In this document: positions 1 through 14,100 of the stretch, piece by piece | Position numbering within the stretch: the stretch's first letter is position 1 | Layout of the letters: each line of letters begins with the position of its first letter | From: Thunnus maccoyii | Lineage: Eukaryota > Chordata > Actinopteri > Scombriformes > Scombridae | Assembly (NCBI RefSeq): GCF_910596095.1 | Contig: NC_056535.1 | Coordinates: 5,799,001 to 5,863,000, forward strand | DNA length: 64,000 nucleotides | Direction of reading: 5' to 3' | Notes under the pieces: model-generated | Database searches by the model: none | The model's input: only the letters and a program-made list of their open reading frames with translations | Told to the model about the DNA's origin: nothing | Translations under genes and position numbers: made by a program

Positions 1-760
1 GAGTGAATATTGGACTTAAATTTGCTGGGTGGAAAGAAACATGACTCCAAATGAATGCTAATGTTGCTCCATGTCTTCTGGATGTGTAAACAGGCAACTG
101 TTTGCTAACACGTTTGCCACATCGACTTCATAGTGTTTACAGCTTTCCGAGTGTGAGATGAGAAGATCAATATCAATCTATCAATCACAGGCAATGACTG
201 ATTTTTTGGCCACAGCGGAAACAGTCATTACCTTTTAAGTTAATATGGCAACTTGTTGGCAAACTGTTGCTTATATACACATCCAGCAGTTAGGGAGCAA
301 CATTATCATTCATTTGGAGTCGTGTTTCTGTCCATCTGATGAATGCATGTCCAATATCCATTCTTTTTTACCTCTGTTTTTGCTCTCTACCATCTTCTGA
401 GGGAAATATCTGACCATTTAGCTGCTAAATGCTGCACTATGTTCACCAGCTAGTCTACAGCTAACTGTGTCTGTTTGCTGTTTGGTGCTGAGCAGGCAGT
501 GTACAGTGGCTTTTAAGAGTTTTTTCTCTGAAAACAGCTGCCTGCTCCGGCCAAAAACAAGAGTGAATCAAAACAGTAAAATTGCAGCCGGACAGCTAAA
601 CAATAAGCCCAAACTCGCTATGAAGCTCCGTAAAGCCGAGCTGCAAAGTCGCTGATAATTCTCTGTAGGGTCATCACTATGAATAATGCCTCTAACATTA
701 CACTGTGTCATTTGATACATTGTTATTATAAAAACATTGATTATAGCCGCTTTAAGTACA
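1..760. repeat. Dispersed repeat copy with inverted arms
   Basis: This AT-rich stretch shares long similarity with 6046-6480, 22996-23110 and 29600-30025. Shared blocks include a segment around the word ccaaatgaatgctaatgtt and a tail reading roughly 'acattg..tagtgc.gctttaag'. Within this copy, about 36-118 and 253-328 are reverse complements of each other, so the left part can fold back. It is probably a non-autonomous transposon family. No coding exon was found between 1 and 1392, although phactr3 must continue to the left. Confidence 0.6.
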
Positions 761-1392
761 GAGCTAAAATCAGTGGTTAGCCTAGCTTAGCATAAAGCCT
801 GGAAAAATGGGAAAACAGCAGGCCTGGCTCTGTCCAAAGTGAAAAATATGCAGGCTACCAATGCCTCTAGAGCTCACAAATTACCATGTTGTATCTCAGA
901 AATATAAAAATGACCATTTGAGGTTTTAGGGGGAGTTTCCTGCTGGAACTGTTTATTTCTTGGCGAACAACAGCTGGAACGGTGACTTCCAGGAGTCTTG
1001 TTGTCACAGTCAGGTTGCCAGGTCTGGTGCTAACTGACTGTATCTGGAAACCAACACTATAGCCAGAGCCCCTGCACAAAAGCGCAAGACATATCTCCAA
1101 CATGTAACTCCCCATAAGTCTCTTTGCTGCTAAACGGAATTAAATGGCAGATAAACTGAGCTTAGGTGGGTTTACCCTTCTGTCCGAGTCACAGTGAGAA
1201 TAAAAGAATAAAAGCTTTTGTGATATGTTTTGGGACAGCATTTGTTAGTGGACGGTGGAAGGGAAAACAGACAAGCAGACAACAGTGATGTTGAGTGATG
1301 AAACAGACATACATGGGGTAGAGGAGGGTGAGGGGGGGGCTGATGGGGGGAGCTGATGGCGGGTTGATCTGGGTCCACACAGAGCGACTCAC

Positions 1393-4300
1393 TTGGCCAG
1401 CTTCATCTCTATCTGCTGGCGGATTTCCTGCCGCTCCTGGTCGCTGCGGACGGGGAAGATGTTGCGGTCCTCCAGCTCCTGTTTGCTGGGTCTGTTCCGA
1501 AGCTTCACAGCCAGCAGCTCCTTTCTCATTCGGCGTGGGAGGGTCCCTGTTGTTGTTGGGCACAAATTAAGGTCAATAACGACACAGTGGCTTTCAAGCT
1601 GCCAGACATAGTTTTCCAGCTAAGCCCGCTGAACTGATTCTAATCACCACACAGTGTGCTTTTCAGCTTTCTCATAAGACCTGACATACAACTGTGTTAA
1701 ATAACACCTTTTTAATTAAATACATACCTACATACTTATTTCAAAATGTTCAAATATGTACTTAATTTTCTATCTTTATATAATGGGTTTAATGTTATTT
1801 GTGTATAAATATAAAAGTTCACCCTCCTTCGACCTTCTCATGTTTTAAATTTATTGTACAATTTTGAATAACACTGGATGAATTGAGTCGATTTTTTGAT
1901 ACCGTTCAACAGAACATACTCAGAACAAAGATATAAATTGCACAAATATAGAACACACAAGAATGAATATATTTTACTGAAGTTAATATTTAGTAGCAGC
2001 ACATCTGGCAGCAGTTACAGCCCTGAGTCTACGTGGATACAGTAAGTCTGCAATTTTCCCTCATTCTTCTTTGCAAAACTCTTCAAGCTCGGTCAAGCTG
2101 CATAAGGACCATGCAGTAAACGACAATTTTCAAGTTCAGCCACAGATTCAGGATTGGATTGAGGTCTGGACTTTGATTTGGCCATTCCAGGACATTAACA
2201 ATGAAGTTTTTAAGCCATTCCTTTGTAGCTTTGTATTCGTGTTTGGGGTTAGTTGGCTGGAAAATACTGTAAATCTTCTCCCAAACTGCAGTTCTTTTGC
2301 AGACTGCAGCAAGTTTCACCCCAGGATGTCTTTGTTTTTGCTGCATTCCTGGTGCCCTCCACCTTCACCAAAGGCCTTCAAAGGCTGCTACCGCCATGCT
2401 TCATGATGAGGATGTTTAGTTTGATGGTAAATTGGAGACTCAGAGAATAGAATCTTCTTCCACTTTGTTTCAAACTTTCCTACAGGCTAGCCAACATATA
2501 ATTTCTGATGTCAGTAGCTTTCTGTGTGACATACTGCTACAGAGCTTCAATAGGTGAAGTAACAGTATTGTCTGCACTGTGTCTCCTGTCTTAGCCACAG
2601 GACACTGCAGCTCATTCAGTGTCCCTCACTAGTTCCTTTCTTACACAGACACTCTAAAGCACAGACACTCTTCTCCTCCTTTAGTGGCAAAGTGCTGCAT
2701 TACAGCACATTAGTGTCTCCAACTGTCAATGAAACTGAGGGATGTCATACAGCCCCTTTCATTTGATCAACATGACCAGTTTTTGGAAGTTTTCTTTACT
2801 ATCACATGAGGCAATTTGTGATGCAGGCTTAGCTAGCAACTAATAAGAGGAATAAAAACACCTGACAGTGGGAGCTACAGTAAATTAGCCTTGTTAGCAC
2901 AACTGATAAGTATTTTGTAAATGTAAAAATTTGAAAATAAAATCAACATTGATTCATGCTCAAATGTGAGATAGATTCCTGTAAATTCATAAGATAAATC
3001 TCCATAACAGAATGTAAACATGTTGGATATCTATTAGTTTCATTCTGCTGCATCTTGCCACACTTTTTCACGACTGTCTCTGCAGTCAGCAGATATTTGT
3101 ATCACGTCATCCTTGTGCTGGTGGCGTGCACATCTGTCATGTCCGTCATAATTCCCCGTTCTACTCTTTTCACATTTTTCCCCCCCAGAGTCACAGACAT
3201 GTTAACCGCAGGCGGCTGAGCACCACTGACCCACATGAATAGCCAAGAATTAGGCCACTGCAGCAGATGTTGACGGGCCGTTGAAACTTAACACCCGTAA
3301 GTCAGCTATCTGTCATAGCTGTAAATCTCCCTGTCATGCTCTCACTGTAAACAAACAGCAGAGATTATGCTGCTTCATTATCCACTGACAGGGTGCCCAG
3401 ATTTTGTTGGCTTTGTACATTAAGAGGCAGATAATAGTAACACAAATTTTGAGCCACATGTCCGCTGTCAGCAGACCTACCAGAGATCACAGACTCGTTC
3501 CAGCTGTCCTGGTCGCTCAGATATTCGTCCAGACGCCAGTTCTCCTTGTTCTCATCAGACTCCTTCTTGCTCTCCGGCTCGCCGGCAGGTTCCCTCTCTG
3601 TGCTGGATGTGCGGGACAGGCGGCCATCCAGTCGACGTTTTGGAGATGAGCGCGCCTCCTTTGCCTGGAAACTGAGGTCACACATCACAAGACCAGACTG
3701 TTAATTACAGCTTAAGTAAAGACTTTTTTCCTGTTTAATACAGCCTTCAGGTCAGCACAAATGCCTCAAAGAACTTAGACATGATTTCAAGATGCTGAAT
3801 CTTAATTTACTTGCTGTAAGTAAAGAGATGGTTTAGAGCTGTCTAAAATGTAAATCTCTGTGAGGTTTTTTGAACTAACAACCGACTGACTTTCATTCAT
3901 CTTTGCTGAGTGTTAGCATTATACTACAAAAGTTAAGGCCCATCAGCTGGTGTCTGCTCATGTTCTCTGCAGTTTCCAGAATCCAGCAAAAAAAAAGACC
4001 AAATAACTACTTGCTGTATATTTATCTCTTTAGTTTGTTAGCACTTCTAAATCCACTGGCTTTGCTGTTGCAAGTTTACAAAAGCTCTAAAAAAGTCAGC
4101 AAATCCACTTCTTACTGTACAAACAAGTGAATACAATCTGTAGGATAACAATGGTGACAAAATGGCTAAAATATCATTAGTATGTCAGGTGTTCTCTGGC
4201 ACATACAGTAATTACATTGATTTTAGTATACAGATGCAAATTACAGATGGGGTTGAACAAATGTAAATTACATGTGTTCTAATAGATCTGTCAAACTTGT

Positions 4301-7300
4301 ATATTCAGAATATTCACAGACTAAGTAAATATTATACAGTGTCTTGGACAACAAAAACATTAACTGACAAGGTAGAAAATGTCAGCAGTAGAGCTGAAAC
4401 AATTCTTCATTTGTCGATTGATAGAAAAACAATTTAGATATATTTTATAAAATAATTCATCCAAAAAGTAATCAACAGATTAATGGATAATTTAATTGTT
4501 ACTTGCAGCCCTAGTCAGCAGTGTTATTTTGGGTGTGTGCTGCTGTTTGAAGGGTATATGCTGTTTATGGTCCATATTGTCCATATTTAGTGTGTAATAT
4601 GCACACTTGTGGCTCTTGGGAATTGATGATTACATTCTGCAAACAGGAACTTGTAATAGTCTAACAGGGATAAAAAGAAATCATTTATTAAAGGAAGTGC
4701 TTTTTTTCCAGTTTGTAAAAAAAAAATCTCCTGCAAATGTAATTTTCTTACTCATTATTACTAAGTATTTCAAGTCTGACCTGTCCTGTCTGTGTTTGGT
4801 GGCCAGGGCGCGGTGCAGTTCCTCAATGATGCAGCTAGGGGGCAGCTGAGGGTGTAGTGCCCCAAGGTGGGGGGACCCAGTCGGTGTGGAGATCCTGCCT
4901 CTCAACAGAGAGCCATGAGGGTCTTTGGGAAGTGTGAAGTTCCTGGGTAAGGTGGCTGGGGACTTTTTCACTGGCACTGGAGGAGCACCTGGGAAGGGAA
5001 ATTATGAAAGTGAAACACTTTTGCAAACCAGTGAGGCTCACCATCACTTTTATCCTGCTAAACTCACCTTCAAGGCTGCCCAGTCTGGTGAGCAGTTTGA
5101 CAGGGAGGTTGGGTGGAGGGGGGGTGCTAGCCCGTCTCTGAGGCTGGACCACTGCCACTTCCTGTTTCCCTTCAACGGCCTCCACCTTCCCCATCGACTG
5201 CTCGTCACTAGGGTCGCTCAGTGAGGTGTGGTCGTCTTCTCCGTCTTCACTCTGATTGGGATCTCCCACTGCCTTTGAATCTTCAGTCACATCTTGTGCT
5301 GAAATGCAGCAACAGCAATGGTAATGCAAAGGTTCAGTTTGTTTCTGAGGTCTCTGTCTCCACCTGGTGGACTATCAGAGACATGTTGTTTCAAACTGCA
5401 GCAGATGCCAATAAAACTGCACCAGGAAAGATTTTCATGTAGAAGTTCAGCCATTTATCACCCATTTTATTATTTAAAATCAATCATTTGATTCTAAATT
5501 TGATTAAAAAAAAGTAAAAACTGAACTTAACACCTCTTCATTTACTCTGCCACCACCAGAGAAAAAAATAAGTTTCCAGTTTCCTGACAAGGTTGTGTCC
5601 AAAATGATTTTTTCATTCACTTTTCACTGCACTAACAACAAGACTTACAGCCCTTACAAGACGTTTAGCTGCACACAGTGGTGCAGTTGTGAGCACTGTT
5701 GTATTGAATCTATCAGCTATTTCTGTGCAGAGTTTGCATGTTCTCCACATGTCTGCTTGGGTTTCCTCTCACAGTCCAAAGACATGTAGTTTAGGTGTGA
5801 ATGTGTTAATGGTAGGTTGGTAGGATAAGACCAGCCATCATGAAACTGAACAGGATAAGGAGTTATAGATAATAGATGGATGAATGTTTGGACAACACTA
5901 CAAAATGGCAAACATTTTAAAGTGCATAGTGAATGATTTTGAACACAGTCTGGATTACTTTCAGGTAGTTAAATCTGCATTCATTGATTTTTTTGGTCAT
6001 TTTGGGGCAGCGCAACGAGCTGTAAATACAACATTGAAATATTGTCTCCAAATAAAGTTAAGATGGCTAACATGCTAGCCTATTTACACATCCAGCAGAC
6101 ATGGAGCAACATTAGCATTCATTTGGAGTCGTGTCAGCTGCTAAATGCTCCGCTATGTTCGCCAGCTAGTTGCTAACTTTGTCTGTCTGCCATTGGTGAT
6201 GGGCAGGTAGTGTACAGTGGGTTTTTAGAGGTTTTTCATTAAAAACTGCTGCCTTTTATGGCTGGAAATTAGGTTGATGAGACTGAACCAAAGCTGTTAA
6301 GTTGCTGGCTGTAAAACTAAAGCAATGAGCTAAAAGTTGCTAAAATGCCCTGCAGAGCTGAGGGGAGCTACAGAGTTTAGTCATGATTCTCTGTGGGTCA
6401 CAATGAGTGACCCCTTTCACATTACACATGGTCATTTGACCTATTGTTTATATATAAAATATTGATAAGTGCGGCTTTAAGTTTACCCAGTTACCTTTTT
6501 CTACAGTTAAAATATGTAATTGCATATTGCAGCTTTAACCCTTAAATCTAACATGTTTTGTGTACTCCTACATTTTCTAGCAAGCCACAGTGCTGTATTC
6601 TACCTGTCGAGGCTTCTAAATCACTGCCCAGGTCTTCAGTGGTGCTGGCCAGAGGTGCCATGGGCTCCTCATCTCTGTCCTCACCGTCTGAGTGTGTCGG
6701 GGTGTCTGGATCTTCACTGTTACCCCCACAAGCAAGATCTGACTCTGCATACAGTGCACAGTGGAAGAGGACAGGAATGAGTCACCATAGCATTTGGGCA
6801 TCATGTGGCTAAACAAGTGAACTGTAATCAGCCTGGAGTCGTGTGTGTGTGTGTTTTCATCTCTCATTTTGCACCTGTTTCCGTTTCCCCAGGGCTCCTC
6901 CTGACGAGGTCATCTCTCTTCTGTCGTACAGCTGCCTTCTTCTCCACCGCTAAACAACACAAACATTTATGGAAAAAGGTCCAGTGATAACATGGAAAAT
7001 GAAAATATGTGTAACAGCATAGGTCTATTTTCTGTTCCCTGAGAGACTCCCACACCGCTCATGAATTGATGGAAGCACGAGTCTCTACGTCACACTCACT
7101 TGCCGAGGGCTTCAGCTTCTCGTTTTTCTTTTTCCTCCATTTCCAGGGCTTGAAGATGCGTCCCAGGCTGGCCAGCTTGCTGTTGCGTCTGACGGGAGGC
7201 GTACGGACCCCTGAGACCACGCAACCCGAATGCAGCGTCCTCTGCTGGTCCATCACATCTGTAACACAAACACAGACAGAGCTGCTTTAAAATAGGCCGC

Positions 7301-8959
7301 AGACAACAAAATCCATCCTGAACACAGGCATTAGTGACATCAATCAGTGCTCCAGCATGCTGAGGACTGAGGGAATTTCTTAAAATCACTTCTAACACAA
7401 TTGGCTGAATACTACTGACACCCCGTCATGTGAGAGCAGTGAATGTGGGTCACTGGCTGTAAATGCTGTATTGATTCCAGTCTAATTTCTGAGAAGAAGC
7501 GAGCGGTGGGGAGAAGACAGAGAATTGCTTTGTTTGTTTGTGACTCACATGGTTCCAGGGCAGCCAGACCTTCCTGGCCCCAAACATGCAGACAATGAAA
7601 GGCTTTTAAAAGACATCTTGAAAGACACACAGAGGATAAATAAAATCAGCGTCAGTACAACTGCCTGTTGTAAGGTCAATGCAGACATCTGCAGCCTGCA
7701 ATCCCTGCTGATTTTACACTATTTTCGGCTGTGCACATCTTGTCGAGGTACACAGGAATCTGCTGCACAATTTGACATCATACAGTAGTGACAGAATTGT
7801 TCATATCTTACGTGCTGCTTCTGAACACCCTGCTGTAATATAATAATATATGTTTAAAATGTGTTTTGAATCATGAACACACACACATAATACCTATTAT
7901 AGTAATCTAATCACTCCTTAGTATAAGACTCTATGTTCTGTGTGTGTTGTTGTAGTGCTGAAACAATAAGTCCATTCATTTGGGGCTGCAACTAACTTTT
8001 GTTTTTCAGTATTTATCCAGATGATTTTCTCAATTTATCAATTAATCTTCCCAGAGCCCAAGTTGGCATACCTAAATTGCTTCTTATGTCCAACTAACAG
8101 TCACATTTTAGATTGTAGACTTTAACTAATTCATTTTCTGACATTTTTTCTTGAAAAATTAACCAATTAAGCAATAAAGTCCTTTATAAAGGCAAGGGTA
8201 CATGTCAAACATTCTTTGGTTCCACCACTTGGTGTTCTCTTTTTTTCTCTTTCCTGACAGAGTAAATTGAATATGCTTTGGGTTTTAGATTGTTGGTCAG
8301 ACCAACAAGCAATTGGATGATATAACCTACAACTCTTTTCATTATTTTGTAGACCAAACAATCAATTGATTAATCCGAAGGACATGCAACAGATTAATCA
8401 ATGATAAAGATAATCATTAGTTACACCCCTTTATGTACCTTCAACTATGAATTACAGTAAGTGTTAGCCATTATTTTCATTAGAGATTCATCTGTGGATT
8501 ATCTTAAACTGTTTTGTCAATAAAATGTCACAGAATAGTGACAAATGCCCAGAGCCAAATGCGACATCTTGACATGACTTGTTTTGTCCGACCAACAGTC
8601 TAAAACACAAAGATAGTCAGTTTACTAACATACAGGACAAATAAATTCTAAAATTCTTCACATTTCAGGTGCTGGCACTAGAAATTGTTTTCAATGTTTG
8701 CTCTAAAAATGACTTGAGCGATTAATCAATTGTAGTTGCGATACATTTTTTTATTGATCGACTACTTGATGAATCAACCAACTGTGAGCAGAAGCTGTGA
8801 TTCCTCTCCATAGACAAAGACTGTTAATCAATGGCTATCCCTCTTAGCTGTCACTCTGACTTCTTGAAGCACTGTTAAGTCTGCAGGCGAAGCTGTAGAG
8901 AAGCGATCACAGTGACGGACAGATAGGCAGAAAACCACAGAGGCTGCCTGAGCTGACTG

Positions 8960-9014
<55 letters not shown>

Positions 9015-11074
9015 CTTGGAGAAAGGACAGAAATAGGCACTCCAACACAGTCTGGCTCCGACAACAAGCTGACACCTCAGGGAGCCTACAGCTGAGCCAT
9101 GGGCTGTGCAGGGATCGCTCCATGAACGCTTTCATTTTCTGTCAGCGGCGTCTAAATCCACAACATCTGTTCATTTATCCCTTAAGAAATGAATTACATA
9201 CACTTCCTCACTAGTACCAGTTACATAACATGACAAAATGAAATGTATTGTGATTTATATGGAAATATTCCACAGGTGCAGACCATAAGCCTGGCAGTGA
9301 TGCGATGGTGCCGCCAACTTTAACAGAAACCCAAGAAAAAGTGCAACATGTTCACAATGTGACATTAAAATAAGGTCAAAATCCAACTGATGTCAGAAAA
9401 ACCGACAAAATGATGCAGCTAGCAGCAAGGGATGTCATCTAAACTTTCAATTGGGTGCTATATTTACACAGATTTCCAGCACAGATACAAGCCATCATCA
9501 TGTCAGCAACTGCTCGACATCAAAATGTTCACACAGGCTGTTCACAGAGTTATGCAAGCTAGAAACTCTGTTCCAGCTGTTTCATCTGCCTACAGATGCT
9601 TCAGATTACTTTCACCCACCACGGACCTGTGACTGCTGCACAAGAGATAACATTACAAACATACAGACTCCGCTACCAAGACAAGGCCAATCACAACAGA
9701 GTTTATTGATCCATGAACAAGCGGCGTATTTGGCGCCTCGGCTCTCACTGACACCCACAACTGCTTGACCGCTGACAATGAGAAGCAGGTCAGCGGCCCA
9801 AGTCATGTCTGCCCGCCTGGGATGTGGCGAAGAATTCAGGTCAAGCGTGTAGTAACTGTCGCAGCACACCCAGGGTCAGGCTGCCGTTGCCATGGTTACC
9901 ACGCTGGATGCTGCAGAAAAGGCCCTCGGAGGCAGAGAATCACCACGGCATGAGGAATAGGGAGTTGCTGGGTGGATGGGAAGGCTGTTGCCACACAGAA
10001 AGACGGAGAGCTGCAGCCAATCGCGGCCCAGCGTGTAATGATGCATAATGTAAGTCAAGCAGCCTCTGTATTTTTAATTTGCAAGTTATGTTGAAATATT
10101 CATATAAGTGGTTATAAAGTAGGTGGTGAAAAATAACACGTCTTTCTGCAAATGCTGGAAAAGAAAAAAAAATGTTTGTCCTTTTGTGCCGCATAAATAA
10201 AATTGTCATAAATAATGATACTTTAAAGCTTGCATTAGCCTGAAGTAAATGTTTGCTACTGCAGATAATGAGCCTGCTGAAGATGCTAAACACAGAGCAC
10301 CTGCTGGAAGTGTCACAACATCCTCATCACTCACATAACCTACTGTCATGAGTTTAGTGCTCCTGAGTGTTTTTAGAGTGAAATACAAACCAGATACTAA
10401 AATGAAGAAGAACTATAATAACTCTTCATGTTTTAAGCACATTATATAACAACTATGATTTATTAAAAGTCTCATAAAGGAATATTATAGCTTTATCACA
10501 GTGATATCACACTTTTAAGATAAATGAAGTACACTCACTATGGGAATATCATAATAATATTATAGTCATATCATAGGTGGAATAGCGCCACTGACTGCCA
10601 TAACTACAAGTCCATACACGTAGATTACACGAATATTATTTTTGTAGTACATACATGGGATGTTTCCCATAAGTTTGCCCATAAGTCAGTGTAATATTGA
10701 GCGTAAAGCAAATTATGACACTTACATATTACAGGATACACAACTGTCCGTCCTTCTCCCACACTCGCTGTTCACATCATAGTAAGAGCCGGCGGGCTCA
10801 CACTGACCGAAGACTGATGGTTTCCTAGGCGTGATGTACTTTAAGAAATAAACGGACGACTGAATGTGCTCTGTGTTACAATACCTGGTTTCAAACGGTG
10901 TAAAAAGCTAGTTTTTCCGGCGACCGGAGGGGTTGAAGTCAGCACAAACAAAGTATGAGCGACCGGGTTACATCTGCAGCTGCTACCATGTGGACCCCGC
11001 CCCTCTGGACGGGAGGAGGAGGGCAACTAAACTGGCACACACTCACTCATCCTCTACTACTGTGGGATACAATG

Positions 11075-11118
<44 letters not shown>

Positions 11119-14100
11119 GTTAACAGCTGGTCCAGTGCATACACACAGAGGACAGCTTAAATATCTTCTGCAATGCAAGTTATCGCTGTAATGTTTTTGT
11201 ATATATGTAAAGAGTTGTCAGTTTATTAAGTTCACCTGAATACTGAAAGGTGTTTCCAGTATTGAGTCTACCCACACTGGTGGACAAAATATGAGAAACA
11301 CCTCAAGTAGGTTAACACAGTAGAATTTAATGGTGCGTGGTAGTGAACATAAAGTTGAATCAACACCTCCAGTACTGGTAGCATGTTGTATTAGACTGCT
11401 TTAGTTTAGTTTTAGTTTTAGCTTTAGCTTTAGCTTTAGCTTTAGCTTTAGTTTTAGTTTTAGCTTTAGCTTTAGCTTTAGCTTTAGTTTTAGTTTTAGT
11501 TTTAGTTTTGGTAGACAGCTGAATATACCAGTGGTAGAAAGTAACTCAGTACATTTACTCAAGTACAATTTTGAGTTTCATTTCCCTGTCATGTTACTTT
11601 ATACTTCCACTCCATTTCATTTCAGAGGGAATTATTATACTTTCTACTCCACTGCATGTATCTGGCAGTTCTACTTACTTTTCAGATCAAGATTTTACAA
11701 AAAAAACATATGATAAGCTTATAAAATACAATACATTGTTAAAGTTTAAACCAGCAGTTCCCAACCCAAAAAATCTGTGTCTGGTTGGGTTCTTGTCACA
11801 TTTCAGATGTTGTCAGAGTTGTCAGCCATTTCCCCTCTAAACTTCTCACATGGTTTCATTTAAACAACTGTTTGTGGTCAATTCATCCAGTGTTTCACAA
11901 AAAAAAACAAAGTTTATAAAGAAGTCCAAAAAATGAATTCATATTTGTGTAGCAGAACTTTGTGTTCTCTTCATTCTTCTCACATTAATCATCACTCGAT
12001 CCAACTGGCCAACTGGAGGGTCCCCTAGGTTGAGAACCACTGGATTAAACTATCAAACAAACTAGCACCAACATTACAGTACTTTTACTTTTGACACTTA
12101 CACTTATCAGTAATTTTGCTGATAAAACAGTACTTTTATTTAAGTAGGATGTTGAATGCAGGACTTTAATGTAGACAAGAAGCTTGTTTTCAAGTCTTTT
12201 AATATGGATGAAAGTTATCTTAAAACTACATATTTGTTATTTTAAAGCCAACTTCAAAGCATATCTCTGTATCCTTTAGTCTACTGTATGTGAATGTATT
12301 ATTTTATGCGTGGGGCAGTCTACTGGGTACTAAATAATAAATAATATCAGATACGTAGGAAAAAAACTAAATAAAAATAGGACAGCATAGCATTTTAGCT
12401 TATTTTGACATAATCAAAGTATCAGACAAGTTTCACATCATTGCCATCCATAAAGCCATGCTGCTAACATGGCTAAAAAAATAACAGGAACAAATCAGGC
12501 AGCTACTTTGGGTCAGAAAATTATACCACTGAAAATATCACAGGTGATAGAAGAAGAAATACACTTATACACTCAGGTAATTGCAAACTCCCTATTTAAT
12601 AATGCAGGCACATAATCCCCTTGCAATAATACAGGAATAGGATTTCAGTTTTTATTACATACAATATCTGCTTTTTCCAGCAGCAAAAACAAAAATTTTA
12701 AATATATTTTTCCTCTACTTGCATACACTCCATCCGCACGGGAAACTAATTATTAATTATTCAGACATCACTTGTGTGTAAACAAAGCATTTGCGGTTAC
12801 AGATCGATTTTCTAGAGGACCACTTGAACATTAACAGTAGGAAGGGCTGAGCTGCATCAGAGATGATAAAAGTCAATGGCTGGATTTCTCCTCTGGGACA
12901 CCCAAGCAGTAAGCAAACAATATAAACAAAGATGTAGGACTCCCAGTGAACATGAATCTCATTCAATATTTACAAGATTTCATTTAATATGGTCGAGGAC
13001 GGAAGGCGTGCCAAAAGGTAGTGCACACAAATTATAATCAGTTCATAAAAAAAACTGACAAATGACCTCAGGCTTGCCAAGTGGAAGATGAAGGAATCTG
13101 GAGCGAGTGCAGTGATGCAGTTTTCATATAATATAAACAGAGCGGAAATATTCATCAAAGGCTTCAATGAGTGGAGCCAAAGAGACAGTTTTTTTTGCAT
13201 TAACTAAATAGACCATTTTCTTAGCAAACACTTCTTGTCATAGCAGGAAAAACACAGGTGTAATTAATAATGCTAATGATGGCTGCCTCCCACTAAGAGT
13301 GTGTGAGTTCCTGAGCCTGGTTTTGTCATTGTTATTAGTTACACCTGTACATATACACATGTACACATGTTCGTGTCACATCGTTAAGACTCTGATTGCG
13401 TGCAGCCAGTTGGGAAAAACTGTTCACACCAGCCTCCTAGCTGTAATAACAAGTTTCACTTGTTAAAGAACTGCTAAAAACTAAATAACACAACAAAAGC
13501 CTGAGCAATTTAAATGGTGTGACTAAAAGGCAAGCAGTGCAGTGGGTATAAACATCTTGGAATAATGTGTTAATGCTCCCAAGTCGGAATAACGGGAGAC
13601 TTTCCTGTTCTTCTCATTCTGCCAACATTGCCTGAATGCATGACAAGTACATGACAGGATACATGACAAGTTAAAGTGTCTGCACCTGAACACACCTAAA
13701 TGAAATGCAGCCATAATAGACCCTTTTTTACAGCAGACATTTTGACTTATCAAAGCAGGAAAAGCACAGGTGTAAATAATAACATTAACAAGGACTCCAT
13801 TCCATTAACTGTCCCGGTAAGCCATGTCAGTGAGTGAGTGTGCACAATACCAGAGCGCTGGAACTGACTCACCTAAATGAAATGCTGCCATCGTTAATGT
13901 TACTAATTTCACCTGTGCTTTTCCTGCTTTCAAAAATGTCTGTCGTGAAAAGTGTCTATTCATGTTTTTAATTGCACCTGTGTGTGACAACTCAGAGTCA
14001 ACTGTGAGAGAAGTGGCATGATTTCTTTTTCCTGTCATTCATTGCTAACTGTAGTCTTGTACAAATAGTTTGAAACTGGTAATTCATGAGGGCTAACTAG

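Noticed and set aside
1189-1563. 124-codon minus-strand frame
   Set aside because: It overlaps phactr3 exon 8 in another frame; the exon frame carries the RPEL motif.
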